Below are positions 17,336-26,225 of a stretch of DNA of 64,000 nucleotides, one piece after another. Both the position numbers and the translations under genes were made by a program. The DNA comes from Segatella copri (GTDB lineage Bacteria; Bacteroidota; Bacteroidia; Bacteroidales; Bacteroidaceae): assembly GCF_002224675.1 (NCBI RefSeq), contig NZ_NMPZ01000015.1, positions 31,988 to 95,987 on the forward strand, given 5' to 3'. The notes below the pieces were generated by a model. It worked only from the letters and a program-made list of their open reading frames with translations. It had not been told where the DNA came from and did not search any database. Numbering within the stretch: position 1 is the stretch's first letter; each line of letters starts with the position of its first letter.

Positions 17336-18022
17336 TTATCTTTCTTGATGAGTCATAATCATCCTCAAAGAGTTCTTACAATCCTCGCACAACCCATGTT
17401 TCATGTAGAAGGTATTCTTGCCATGGGCATCCTGCATCAGGCACTTCGGGGCATTCTTCTTGCAATGCGGCAAGCCACGAGAATGCAGGAATTCATGGAT
17501 TGTTACTTTCCATAAGTCATCCTTTCGTTTCAATCGGAAGGTTGAAACCACACAGGCGTCACCTGGTCGGAAACTCAATCCCATGATTCCATAGTTGTAA
17601 TGTCCGTGAATGGAAGTAGAGATGTCTCGATGCGTCAAACCTATCGTTACGATTTCATCATTACCTCCATGCTCTTCATGCAACATTTTCAGGATTCCCC
17701 CAGCCCAATACCTGTTTCTTGGTTTGTAGAGACATGAATCAGGTATTTCTTTCTTGTCTCCAACAAATACAGAAGCCTCCAACCAAGCCTTTGGTACCTT
17801 ATTGAAAATGAAACCCAACTGCTTCACGAGTTCTTCTCTCAACTGTTCTGCCTCCTGATGTGAGAAATTTCCCAAAGGCTTTAACTCTATGACATAACCC
17901 AATGGAGGATCTGCAGGGAGGCTGTCTCCCATGATTTCATTGCCATGGCTCTGATTTCCATTGTAACAACCTGCTAAAAACAGGATTGAGATTCCAGCAA
18001 TAAACAGCAATAACTTCTTCAT
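17336..18022 (-). CDS. Archaemetzincin-like zinc metallopeptidase lipoprotein
   Basis: A 228-residue protein with lipobox LAGC, so it is lipid-anchored in the envelope. The zinc site reads HEFLHSRGLPHC followed by a second Cys, Met, and a CEDC pair, close to the archaemetzincin pattern HExxHxxGxxHC...C.M...CxxC, though the spacing between the first two cysteines is six instead of four. It is the last gene of a three-gene minus-strand operon, 12 bp after the L,D-transpeptidase-like gene. Peptide substrates are unknown. Assignment to the M54 clan is by motif only. Confidence 0.75.
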   Translation of the reverse strand: MKKLLLFIAGISILFLAGCYNGNQSHGNEIMGDSLPADPPLGYVIELKPLGNFSHQEAEQLREELVKQLGFIFNKVPKAWLEASVFVGDKKEIPDSCLYKPRNRYWAGGILKMLHEEHGGNDEIVTIGLTHRDISTSIHGHYNYGIMGLSFRPGDACVVSTFRLKRKDDLWKVTIHEFLHSRGLPHCKKNAPKCLMQDAHGKNTFYMKHGLCEDCKNSLRMIMTHQER

Positions 18023-18034
18023 AGAATATTCTTT

Positions 18035-18694
18035 TTATTTGTATTTTGCATAAATCAATACCGGTCTTCTCCTAGAAGATTCCTTGTATATCTGCATCAC
18101 TTTCTCCACGCAGCTCCTTGAAACAGTAAAGCAGCCACGGCTCTCTGTTCCCAGCGGAATATACTCCTTCTCACCGGAGAATCTTGTCACCTTGCCAGCA
18201 AAATGGATCAGGATACCACGGGCTTCTGCCAGATAATTGCTCTTGTCGAGCCCTCGAAGGCGAACGCAGTTCTTGAACTTCATTCCACCTTTTCCTATCA
18301 TGACATATCTTCCAAGACTCGTACATCCGCTTCCGGGGTTATTACTGAACTTTGGTTGGGCTGCTGTATTTCCCTTACCACTTCCATGCATGCAATAGCT
18401 ACTCATTACTCTTTTGCCACGCTGCAAGTCATAGATAAAGAACCTCTTTTTGCCAGATGGTTTGGAGAAATCCACCAGGATATAGTAATCCGTACTGTAT
18501 CCCCGTCTGTCGCAATAATCTCTTACTTGCGTCAGGTTCTCACAATCCACCTGATGATACCACTCTTTAGCATCCACCGTATTCTTAAAAAACGGTTTTG
18601 TGAACCTATTATAAATAGGTGGAACGAAAAGAACACCGATGACAAGCAGAACCAGTATTCCCAATATAATCAATAACTTCTTCATAATCTTCAA
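18035..18694 (-). CDS. L,D-transpeptidase-type murein protein (YkuD_2-like)
   Basis: A 219-residue protein with an N-terminal membrane helix (IILGILVLLVIGVLFVPPI). The domain has FFIYDLQRGKR, CMHGSGKGN, CTSLGRYVMIGKGG, RGILIHFAGKV and ESRGCFTVS. This order, ending in an S/R-x-GC catalytic Cys, marks the YkuD_2 branch of L,D-transpeptidase catalytic domains. It would act on peptidoglycan in the periplasm. It is the middle gene of the envelope operon with an alpha/beta hydrolase and a metallopeptidase. Confidence 0.8.
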   Translation of the reverse strand: MKIMKKLLIILGILVLLVIGVLFVPPIYNRFTKPFFKNTVDAKEWYHQVDCENLTQVRDYCDRRGYSTDYYILVDFSKPSGKKRFFIYDLQRGKRVMSSYCMHGSGKGNTAAQPKFSNNPGSGCTSLGRYVMIGKGGMKFKNCVRLRGLDKSNYLAEARGILIHFAGKVTRFSGEKEYIPLGTESRGCFTVSRSCVEKVMQIYKESSRRRPVLIYAKYK

Positions 18695-18722
18695 ACATAT
18701 AATTCAAAAAACATAGGCTTTT

Positions 18723-19853
18723 CTATTCCCTGACACATGTCAGATTCATCTCTTGCTTAAGAAACTCGATAATCTCATTGCGCCTGTTTACCAAGATATA
18801 ATGGTTTTCTTCAGGATCAAAGAACAAGCCGCCATGAACTCCCATCTTACTGAGCCTGCTTGCCTGATTTAGCATCAAACGTGAAGAATGATCCTGACCG
18901 CCACCAATCAGATTGATTCTACATGGCACCTTCCTCAATCCTCCAAGATTACAGGAGATAGATGTCAGACTCTTGAAATCTTTTGCATGAGATGAGTGCA
19001 TGGCAGCCACTATCGCACTACCTCCATTTGAAAGCCCCATCAAGTGAATCTGACGATGGTCGATATGATAGCCCATTCGCTCCAGGGAAGGTATGTAATA
19101 GCTAAAAATCTCATTGATATCACGATTTGTAAAGATGCCACTCATGCTGCGAGTACCGATGCTTAGCACGATACAGTTGTTCAGGTCCTTCCAGATACCC
19201 TGATAGAGTTGCCAGTTGCCCAGGTATCCATGAAAGAATACAACCAGCGGATATTTGAATCCGTTCTCCTTGCTCCATCTTACATTCTCATCTCCCTTAG
19301 GGTCGCAGATATAAACAGCCCTGTCACTAGTTCCGAAAGCCTCATTGAAAGCCTGCACATAGACGCCAGACATTGGATTATCCATACCAAGATTGTCATA
19401 CGGAGTTAAGAAGTTATGAATCTTACCATTGGCAATATCCTGATTGGCTTGTGCAATAAGAGTACCACCAACGCCCATCATGCTGATTACAGGTCGGGCA
19501 ATCATCAGGTTTCTAATACCAAAGTTCACAATCTCTTCCTCTGGAATCAGGGTATTGATGAGATATTGAGTAAGCGGTGGATGCTTAGCCTCTCCATTCT
19601 TATCCAGATAAACAAGTCTCACCCTGTCATTAGATTCGATGCGATAACGGGGCATTGCCATCCACAGGCATACGAAGAAGAGCATCCAATAAGGCTTCAT
19701 CCCCCATTTCTGCATCCATGCTGGAAGCATCTCAAAGATGTGGTTCTTCCATACCAGGAAGAACAGCATCAGCATGATGGTTTTGTAAAACAGAGAGGCA
19801 AACAATGCCCAAGCCACCACGAGCAATACAGATATAATACATTTCTTAGTCAT
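18723..19853 (-). CDS. Membrane-linked alpha/beta hydrolase
   Basis: A 376-residue protein. Residues 1-65 form two to three hydrophobic helices. The hydrolase domain starts near 155 with PLVVFFHGYLGNW, the nucleophile elbow is GLSNGGS, the acid lies in NLIGGGQDHSS and the base in EENHYILV. It fits a serine esterase or lipase, substrate unknown. It is the first gene of the operon that continues with the transpeptidase-like and metallopeptidase genes, from a TACTTTTG box (reverse, 19932-19939). Confidence 0.75.
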   Translation of the reverse strand: MTKKCIISVLLVVAWALFASLFYKTIMLMLFFLVWKNHIFEMLPAWMQKWGMKPYWMLFFVCLWMAMPRYRIESNDRVRLVYLDKNGEAKHPPLTQYLINTLIPEEEIVNFGIRNLMIARPVISMMGVGGTLIAQANQDIANGKIHNFLTPYDNLGMDNPMSGVYVQAFNEAFGTSDRAVYICDPKGDENVRWSKENGFKYPLVVFFHGYLGNWQLYQGIWKDLNNCIVLSIGTRSMSGIFTNRDINEIFSYYIPSLERMGYHIDHRQIHLMGLSNGGSAIVAAMHSSHAKDFKSLTSISCNLGGLRKVPCRINLIGGGQDHSSRLMLNQASRLSKMGVHGGLFFDPEENHYILVNRRNEIIEFLKQEMNLTCVRE

Positions 19854-20025
19854 GATTGATAATGTTTAAATTCTACTTCTAATATCCGAGACTCACCCCC
19901 TATCCTTATGGCAAGGTAAAAGTCCCGAGTGCAAAAGTAGAAAAAAATAAGCAAGTAATGATGCTATCCATACGTGGATTGTATCAAATACTCGCTTATG
20001 TGTATGAAATCATCAATGCCTATAG

Positions 20026-20106
20026 CATCAAATCCTTGATGGTTGTACCATTCATGAATCTGCTTAAATCTACCCTTTCTCCAATACCATGCAAATGTCC
20101 GGTTTC
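20026..20106. repeat. 81-bp perfect direct repeat, copy 1 (GH25 tail)
   Basis: Identical over 81 bp to 21452-21532. On the minus strand it encodes the last residues of a GH25 muramidase (GHLHGIGERVDLSRFMNGTT). Here nothing upstream continues the gene; instead a forward promoter follows with a TAACTTTG box (20175-20182). Confidence 0.9.
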
Positions 20107-20376
20107 TGAATCAAGTTCTTTAGGATTATTCATAAAAAAAGAAAGAAAAATTTGGTTATTCAAAATAAAATGAGTAACTTTGCAGACATAAAAAGCCAAC
20201 AGCATCCGATAGGTTGTTCTTGGTCATGGTCTATGTAGCCATGCATGAAAAAACTACATGCAAGTTTTTGCGAGAACCCAAACTGCAAACTTGATTTCCA
20301 TATTAGATGATTTGTTCTTCTTTTAGGAAGAGCATTACACTTAACAGATTACTTTTATATCAATAAAATTTTTAAA

Positions 20377-20643
20377 ATGAAGAAGTTTTTTTTCATTTCA
20401 ATAGTAGCGGGCAGTTTCCTAACGGGCTGTCGTCAATGGTATTCGCTACAAAACTTCCTTGGCTTTGGACATTACGAAATAGTCTCCAACGCTGAGAATT
20501 GGTTAGATAACAACAGGTACGACTCTATCAGTCAAAAATGGATTGGCCCTGATTCAGCAAGAATAAACTATATAGATGCAGAAGCAAACAAAATAGAGAT
20601 GAATAAAAAAGACTATAAAAATAAGAAAAATGAAAACAAATAA
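20377..20643 (+). CDS. Small lipoprotein of unknown function
   Basis: An 88-residue protein with lipobox FLTGC at about residues 14-18, a short aromatic segment (WYSLQNFLGFGHYE), a central conserved-looking stretch and a lysine-rich tail. The last 14 bp overlap the start of the lysozyme-like frame at 20630, so the two look like one translational unit. An immunity lipoprotein for, or a lysis partner of, the downstream muramidase-like protein is possible. I do not recognise the family. Confidence 0.6.
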   Translation: MKKFFFISIVAGSFLTGCRQWYSLQNFLGFGHYEIVSNAENWLDNNRYDSISQKWIGPDSARINYIDAEANKIEMNKKDYKNKKNENK

Positions 20644-21349
20644 TCAAATAATTCTTAAAAAGAAAAAAGGTTAGTGGTGGAATATAGCTACCAACAAGCC
20701 CTTTAGTGGTCTCGCCTCAGTAAATGGACAGACTTTTCTATATACAAAAGACGGAAGAAAGATTCCATAGTCAAAGCCTGCCCCAAACATCCATAATTTT
20801 ATAAAAAACTTATGGATGCGAGAGAATCCAGAAAATAAAGGATTCACAAATGGCAAGTACTACTATTACCAAACCACTAACGGAAATTGGGATATAGGCC
20901 CAGGTGTAGATAAAGCCAAACAAACAGATGCATTCAATAAACGAGCCGCACGAGGTTTTACCCCAACAGAGATGAATGCAGAAGTTATGCAACGAGCAAA
21001 AGACACATTTGTTCAAGTAGATAAAGCCTTAAAGACCGTGACGCAGTTTCCTGATACTGTCAGTCCGCAGATAAAAGAAGGATTAGCAGATATAAGGTAT
21101 CAAACAGGTCCGTTGGTTAGCAATTATCCAAAGCTTTTAAAAGCTGTTGCAACAGGGAATGTCAAAGATATGGCTAATGAATCAAAAGTCTACTTTTGGG
21201 ACAACAAAAAGAAAGCCATGTCCTTTGACAAAAAAAGATTTGATACCCGAATGAAAGAAAACTTCCATTATCGAAATGGAGGTCATCTCTCTAGAAAAGC
21301 ATTGCGATTGCTATCCAAAGACTTTAGAACAATAAATCATTTGGCATAA
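20630..21349 (+). pseudogene. Lysozyme-like frame interrupted by two TAG codons
   Basis: A 240-codon frame opens with ATG at 20630 and runs to TAA at 21349, broken only by TAG at 20672-20674 and TAG at 20768-20770. Both flanks of each TAG read as one protein (WWNIATNKPFSGLASVNGQ and KPAPNIHNFIKNLW). The part from ATG 20816 on is open for 177 residues, with YYYYQTTNGNWDIGPG and GLADIRYQTGPL...YPKLLKAVATGN, a layout like GH24-type phage lysozymes. Two nonsense mutations in a decayed gene, or import from a phage that reads TAG as Gln, both fit. Confidence 0.55.
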
Positions 21350-21445
21350 TCAGCTCACCGCCCTTTGTTAGCAGTAACATTCTAACAAAGGGCGTTTTCC
21401 TTACGTAATGATAAAAAAAACAACTTGGTACATTTTTATTATTTC

Positions 21446-21816
21446 TTACAACATCAAATCCTTGATGGTTGTACCATTCATGAATCTGCTTAAATCTACC
21501 CTTTCTCCAATACCATGCAAATGTCCGGTTTCGGAATACTGCCAGATATTGCACTTTCCTCTGCCGTCAATAGCGGGTTGTCGGGAGTTATAATTGGCGA
21601 TGAAGAGATAATAACGCTTGAACTTTGCCCCCATCTCCTTATTATAGAAGCTCTCGTTGCTATAGATGATAGGATACTTGCCATAGTGTTTCTTCACCAA
21701 CCCACCCATCGCTTCACCTTATATGGCGACACCACATACATAATCCCCAGACCAACACCAGCCAATACAACCAGGCAGCCTAAGGAAACCAAAGTATATT
21801 TTAATCCTTTCTTCAT
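21446..21816 (-). pseudogene. GH25 muramidase with internal deletion
   Basis: The frame begins at 21816 with a membrane or signal segment (LVVLAGVGLGIMYVVSPYK), goes out of frame near 21700, and resumes with YPIIYSNESFYNKEMGAKF, YYLFIANYNSR and NIWQYSETGHLHGIGERVDL, the C-terminal third of a GH25 lysozyme. The catalytic N-terminal part with the DVS motif is missing. Its last 81 bp are the direct repeat also seen at 20026-20106. Confidence 0.75.
21452..21532. repeat. 81-bp perfect direct repeat, copy 2
   Basis: Identical to 20026-20106, inside the GH25 remnant. A second shorter repeat pair (TTCTTTAGGATTATTCATAA at 20116-20135 and 21931-21950) precedes a forward promoter in each case. A tail-plus-promoter segment was therefore duplicated around the lysozyme-like locus. 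Confidence 0.9.
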
Positions 21817-22037
21817 TACATTTTATCTTTTAGTTGTTTTCAGGGGACAAAAGTAATGAATTTATTTGAAACGGCATAGAAAGTAAGGGGATAATTGTAT
21901 GAAATGGGGGCTGAAAGTACGAAACTCAAATTCTTTAGGATTATTCATAAGAAAAGCGAAAAAAACTTTGGTACTTTCAAATATTAATCGTAATTTTGCA
22001 ACAAATTAGAGTATCAAAAATTTAGGAGGATTATTAT

Positions 22038-22316
22038 ATGACTAAAATAATGTCAAACTCAAAAGAACGACTAAACGATAAAGCCCAACGCTTTTTCGAG
22101 GATAGCTGTACCGTTCAAGAACCAACAGTTGCCTATCATCACGATTATGCAACAGAGGCTCATAACGAATCCGAAGAATATCCTTTTATGTCATCATGCA
22201 ATAATGACGAGTTGGCGAATCATGTCTTAGCCCGTGAAGAAGAATATGCTAGAACAGGCAACGCCGTTGACTTTCTAGAAATGATGGCCGATTTCAAAAA
22301 CGAATTCGAATGGTAA
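22038..22316 (+). CDS. Small acidic antitoxin-like protein
   Basis: A 92-residue protein, acidic in its second half (EEYPFMSSCNNDELANHVLAREEEYARTG, FLEMMADFKNEFEW). No DNA-binding motif is clear. It overlaps the next gene by 7 bp, and that gene resembles a short RelE/ParE toxin, so an antitoxin role is the best guess. The forward -7 box TAATTTTG at 21991-21998 drives the pair, and a hairpin terminator closes it at 22513-22547. Confidence 0.6.
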   Translation: MTKIMSNSKERLNDKAQRFFEDSCTVQEPTVAYHHDYATEAHNESEEYPFMSSCNNDELANHVLAREEEYARTGNAVDFLEMMADFKNEFEW

Positions 22317-22507
22317 AGATACGTGTATTACCACCAATGCCTATTCTGAAAGACTTTCATCGAAATTATCGTAGCGCACTGCTTATGGACAACTTCAAGC
22401 TCATTTATCGCTACGACAAAGAGCGTGACGAAATCGTCATTGCTGACATTTGGTACACCAAACGTTCTCTACAAACATTATTGAGACAATTTAAAAGGAA
22501 ACTATAA
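22310..22507 (+). CDS. Short RelE/ParE-like toxin candidate
   Basis: A 65-residue basic protein. DNFKLIYRYDKERDEIVIADIWYTKRS matches the central strand region of RelE/ParE toxins (..YRV.Y.....I.I..I..R). At 65 residues it is shorter than usual (85-100) because the N-terminal helical hairpin is nearly absent, so it may be a reduced or truncated toxin. It is translationally coupled to the preceding acidic protein. Confidence 0.55.
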   Translation: MVKIRVLPPMPILKDFHRNYRSALLMDNFKLIYRYDKERDEIVIADIWYTKRSLQTLLRQFKRKL

Positions 22508-22512
22508 AAACT

Positions 22513-22547
22513 TAGCGAGCTGAAGGATTACTTCCTTTTGCTCGCTA
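22513..22547 (+). terminator. Hairpin terminator of TA-like pair
   Basis: TAGCGAGC (22513-22520) pairs with GCTCGCTA (22540-22547), followed by TATTTTTAT. It ends the two-gene transcript. Confidence 0.75.
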
Positions 22548-22663
22548 TATTTTTATCTTCTACCATTTCACCACCACCATAATTCTTATCGTCGATGGGG
22601 AAAATATAATTACGTATATTACTTTACATTATTGTTCCCTGATAAAGACTTTTCTGAACGTTT

Positions 22664-23206
22664 TTAAAAGAAAGCATCCAATACTTCCTCAAACACATCA
22701 TTAGGACTCAGTTTATTGAAGAGACACATAGAAGTTTTGAGCTTCAGCACGTCAATTCCGCTTCCCATGATATATTTGATGTCCTTATCCTTGTGGAGCA
22801 AGAGCGCCTTGCAGCATTCACGGAGTCTATCACCCAGAATTTCATGTTCAACATAGGCTCTGGCTTCACCCTCGCCATCCAAGCCATAGTATCTTGAATT
22901 GTAACTATGTCCGAGTCCCTTCTGTTGCGGGAAGATATACCATATCCAATGGCTTTGTTTTCTACCTCCTTTCAGTTCACTTAAAGCCTGGGTATAGGCA
23001 ACCTCCTGTGCATCCAGGAAGCGCAAGAGATCATAGTGTGGCTGCTGAGCCTTTAGATATCCGATAATGTCCGAAGGTGTAGAATCGGACGCCAAGCTTT
23101 CACCAGCGACATTTTTCTCATTATCAATTCGTTTGGGGCATTTACCTGGAACGAATAAAGCACTCAAAGACTTCACAAAAGTGACACCTAATTTTAAAAG
23201 ATTCAT
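22664..23206 (-). CDS. DUF1810 family protein
   Basis: A 180-residue protein. After a 45-residue polar leader the DUF1810 domain runs to the end: FLDAQEVAYTQALSELKGGRKQSHWIWYIFPQ, then YYGLDGEGEARAYVEHEILGDRL and KLKTSMCLFNKL. The family is calpastatin-like in fold annotation but has no proven activity in bacteria. The stop codon lies close to a gene-poor gap; the gene appears monocistronic. Confidence 0.85.
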   Translation of the reverse strand: MNLLKLGVTFVKSLSALFVPGKCPKRIDNEKNVAGESLASDSTPSDIIGYLKAQQPHYDLLRFLDAQEVAYTQALSELKGGRKQSHWIWYIFPQQKGLGHSYNSRYYGLDGEGEARAYVEHEILGDRLRECCKALLLHKDKDIKYIMGSGIDVLKLKTSMCLFNKLSPNDVFEEVLDAFF

Positions 23207-23257
23207 CCTCGTTTTAACGTTTTATTAAATTATAAGAAACGGCACATACTATATTGT

Positions 23258-24043
23258 TTACTTCTTAAATACTATCCAATTCGTTTGATATTTAGACCAT
23301 GGCTTTATTGGATGTATTTCATGGACAGTTCCTACAGAATCACGATACCACGAATAATTCCATCCTGATCCCATATCTAAGTACAGAGCATATTTGACCT
23401 TCAAGTTTGCCAACTTTTCCACAAATTCGCTATAAGCCAACGCTTGCTTAGCCTCAACAATGCACAGCTTGCCATCTAGCTCACATAATGCCCGATAAAT
23501 ATTCAATGGCTTATCCTTTCTAAATCTAGGCATAACTCGCCCATTATAAATAATCATATTCTGTCCAAAGCCCATACCTCTATGCTTTTCTGCTTTCCTA
23601 AGTTCACTAGCGTAACTACCATACAGGAACTTCCATTTGCCTTGATACCAAACAAAAGCCCCCGTATTCGTTTTAGCCACGTAGCCTTTATAAAAAATAC
23701 CACCAGACACATGATTTCCTGCTACATTGCGATGCGCAAAAGAATCCAAGCATTCCCCTGTAAACGCAGCCTCAGCACAATAGCCCACAGACATATCCAT
23801 GTCTTTGCTTGGTCGCTTACCGCAAACAAGATCTACAGTATTATAAATCGGTGTAAAGACTATCAATTCCCCAGTGTCTTTCCGATTGACAAAAGTTCTA
23901 GCATTGGAACTTGGCGCTGTATTCATTATTGTTTCAGATAGGCTGTCAGCATTTACCTCTATCACAGAAGGTTTAGGCTTATGGTTACAAGATAGCATAA
24001 CCATAAGCACAAAACACATTGATAGAAGATTCAACTTTCTCAT
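23258..24043 (-). CDS. Phosphodiester glycosidase-like lipoprotein
   Basis: A 261-residue lipoprotein (lipobox MLSC). The mature domain has GNHVSGGIFYKG, GAFVWYQGKWKFLYG, MGFGQNMIIYNGRVMP and CELDGKLCIVEAKQALAYSEFVEKL, then KYALYLDMGSGWNYSWYRD. This follows the NAGPA/DUF2233 phosphodiester glycosidase plan, in which the last segment is a D-x-G-S-type active-site strand. It is a distant paralogue of 16428-17318. The sugar phosphodiester it might cleave is unknown. Confidence 0.7.
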   Translation of the reverse strand: MRKLNLLSMCFVLMVMLSCNHKPKPSVIEVNADSLSETIMNTAPSSNARTFVNRKDTGELIVFTPIYNTVDLVCGKRPSKDMDMSVGYCAEAAFTGECLDSFAHRNVAGNHVSGGIFYKGYVAKTNTGAFVWYQGKWKFLYGSYASELRKAEKHRGMGFGQNMIIYNGRVMPRFRKDKPLNIYRALCELDGKLCIVEAKQALAYSEFVEKLANLKVKYALYLDMGSGWNYSWYRDSVGTVHEIHPIKPWSKYQTNWIVFKK

Positions 24044-24151
24044 TTCAAATCATTTTCTTTTTCCGAAGATGGCATTCAACACCATATTCCCTATTTTTCT
24101 TTCCAATCCAGCCTCAGATGTTGTTCATCCTCATTATCAGTATATTTCATA

Positions 24152-25108
24152 TCAATATGACGATGTTATCACCATACCTTTTTTAACCTTTGCCTTAAAA
24201 TCTACATAAGCCGCCCCCGCAACATAACTCCTTGTTCTCGGACAATAAAGACAAAGAAAACAACGCAATTTATCTTTCTTTTTACGCAATTGCATAGCAT
24301 TATTTGGCAAGTAGATTGATACTGTAAAAGATTGACTACTATTTGCAGTTGGCTTTATGGTATTACCAGCAACATAAACATCACCAGAACCTGTCATAGC
24401 ATATGAATTCCAAGAATTTGATGCTTTAACAGGCGAACCTGTACCATCATTAATGAAAACTACAGGTATCAACTCTATGCCTTTTGCATTTTGAACATAC
24501 ATTGTCGCACGAACCAATAAGGAAGATGAACAATTATGGTTCAAATACATAGTACTAGTAGTAGCCTTTATGTTAGTCACATCAAAAGGAACAGCAGTTT
24601 GCGTTATGTCTACACGCAGATATTGATCATCCGCCACTACATAAAAATAACTACTCCGATCTTCATATTCTGAATTTGCCAAGGTATATAGCATAAAGCT
24701 ATTAGATGACGTTTTTACATAAGAACACCAAGATGGCAAATTTGTAACCGCCCAATCTTGACCGTCAGTACTCACCAAATGCTCTACTTTTGAACTAAAA
24801 TGTCCTACAATTATCGAAACGGATTTTCGACCGTCGACATAAAGATAAGTAGCTAGCTTTTGTCTTCTCCTCAATGTTTTCGAAGAACGTTTTTTATGTC
24901 TAGAAGATGAATTTCTTATATTTTTACGTGGACTATTCATCGCCACTTTATTTTCAAACCGATGTATACTCTTTTGCACTTTAGGTACAGAAGTCACAGG
25001 CTTCCTATCTTTTGTAACATCTCTTTTAGGCTTAGACTGTGCATCGACCGAAAGAAATACAAAAGACAAAAATAAAATAAATAGTAATCTCTTGACTATC
25101 TTTTCCAT
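24152..25108 (-). CDS. Secreted beta-rich protein, last gene of GTPase cluster
   Basis: A 318-residue protein starting at the ATG at 25108 (MEKIVKRLLFILF), 1 bp after the stop of the preceding gene; the longer frame to 25243 lies inside that gene. It has a signal peptide ending VDAQ, then an 80-residue basic linker rich in Arg, Ser and Lys. A beta-rich region with DGQDWAVTNLPSWC and SSYFYVVADDQYLRVDITQ resembles a BACON-type Ig-like fold. A basic linker like this could bind peptidoglycan or lipopolysaccharide. Its tight link to the upstream genes suggests it is the exported component. Confidence 0.65.
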   Translation of the reverse strand: MEKIVKRLLFILFLSFVFLSVDAQSKPKRDVTKDRKPVTSVPKVQKSIHRFENKVAMNSPRKNIRNSSSRHKKRSSKTLRRRQKLATYLYVDGRKSVSIIVGHFSSKVEHLVSTDGQDWAVTNLPSWCSYVKTSSNSFMLYTLANSEYEDRSSYFYVVADDQYLRVDITQTAVPFDVTNIKATTSTMYLNHNCSSSLLVRATMYVQNAKGIELIPVVFINDGTGSPVKASNSWNSYAMTGSGDVYVAGNTIKPTANSSQSFTVSIYLPNNAMQLRKKKDKLRCFLCLYCPRTRSYVAGAAYVDFKAKVKKGMVITSSY

Positions 25109-25109
25109 A

Positions 25110-26225
25110 CTATTCTCCATCAATAATTTTTTGAACAGGAACATGCTTATACCAAGTACCATTCCATGGTTCTCCATTATTAAATTCACCAATAAAATGC
25201 TCTTTTTCCACGTCGAAGAAGATACCCTTAAACCATTTGTCATTTTTCAAGGATCCTCTAAAATAAGATCCATCTTTATAAAACATTATCGCCGCAGAAT
25301 CGACACGCTGTCCTTCTGTAAAATTACCATAATAATACAAACGTTTCATCTTGTCATTCTTTGGATATATGGCGATGCCAATTCCATTAGGCTTTCCATT
25401 CTCCATTGGACCATAATACATATACTCACCTGCATCATAATTTGTTACGATGCTAGGGAAAAGAACTTTGTTCCACACAATAACACCCAAAACAAAAGCA
25501 ACCAAAGCAAACACTCCAACCCATTTCATATTGCGTTGTTTATTCTTCAAACTATTCACCTGCTTTGCAAGTTCTTTCTTGGAATCAGTCAACTTATTTA
25601 TTTCAGCTTTGAGCTCTATAATTTTCTTCTCCTTTTGAGTAATAACACCTTTGTAACTGTTCAAAGAGACAGTTGAATAGTTCTTATCTTTATAAACAAA
25701 CGTATATCCATAGGTATATGAGGCTGTCAGGATATCTTCCTGTTTATCTGAATATTCAAATACCTTACAATCATCTTTGCTTACAGCATAATTCAACACA
25801 GGAAGTTTCTTTTCCTTCCCTAAAAGCGAAAAAGACGTATGTAATTCTCCAAGAAACTGATTGACATAGTCAGATTTCTCAATAAACGTATTGCACGCAA
25901 ACTCAACATCTCCCTTTTCTGAGAATTTCAGAATTTCACCATCCACAACCAAAGAAGTAATACATTTCTCAAATTGTGCAAACATAGCTGCTATGTCAGT
26001 CATATATATATCGTTAACCAACACACAAATACCTAGATAGTCTTTAGCTGAAAGCTGTCTTATATAGCAATAATACATCAAGTTGGAATCACGATGTACT
26101 ACAATTTGAGACTGCTTAAAAGACTTTTTCTTAGGCAGATTAGAAAGTACAGAATTCAAATAATCATGTGGCATTTGATAAAACCTACCACCTATTAATC
26201 CAAAAAGATATGTGGAATTATTCAT
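25110..26225 (-). CDS. N-domain / coiled coil / TM / MORN-like membrane protein
   Basis: A 371-residue protein. Residues 1-190 form a globular N-terminal domain with YYCYIRQLSAKDYLGICVLVND, similar in plan to the N-terminus of 26776-28008. A coiled coil follows (about 195-232), then one membrane helix (WVGVFALVAFVLGVIVW, near 236-252). The C-terminal 115 residues have MORN-like units: YMYYGPMENGKPNGIGIAIYP, YYYGNFTEGQ, YFRGSLKNDKWFKGIFF and FIGEFNNGEPWNGTW. The N-domain should be cytoplasmic and the MORN part periplasmic. It shares one base with the retropepsin-like gene upstream. Confidence 0.75.
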   Translation of the reverse strand: MNNSTYLFGLIGGRFYQMPHDYLNSVLSNLPKKKSFKQSQIVVHRDSNLMYYCYIRQLSAKDYLGICVLVNDIYMTDIAAMFAQFEKCITSLVVDGEILKFSEKGDVEFACNTFIEKSDYVNQFLGELHTSFSLLGKEKKLPVLNYAVSKDDCKVFEYSDKQEDILTASYTYGYTFVYKDKNYSTVSLNSYKGVITQKEKKIIELKAEINKLTDSKKELAKQVNSLKNKQRNMKWVGVFALVAFVLGVIVWNKVLFPSIVTNYDAGEYMYYGPMENGKPNGIGIAIYPKNDKMKRLYYYGNFTEGQRVDSAAIMFYKDGSYFRGSLKNDKWFKGIFFDVEKEHFIGEFNNGEPWNGTWYKHVPVQKIIDGE

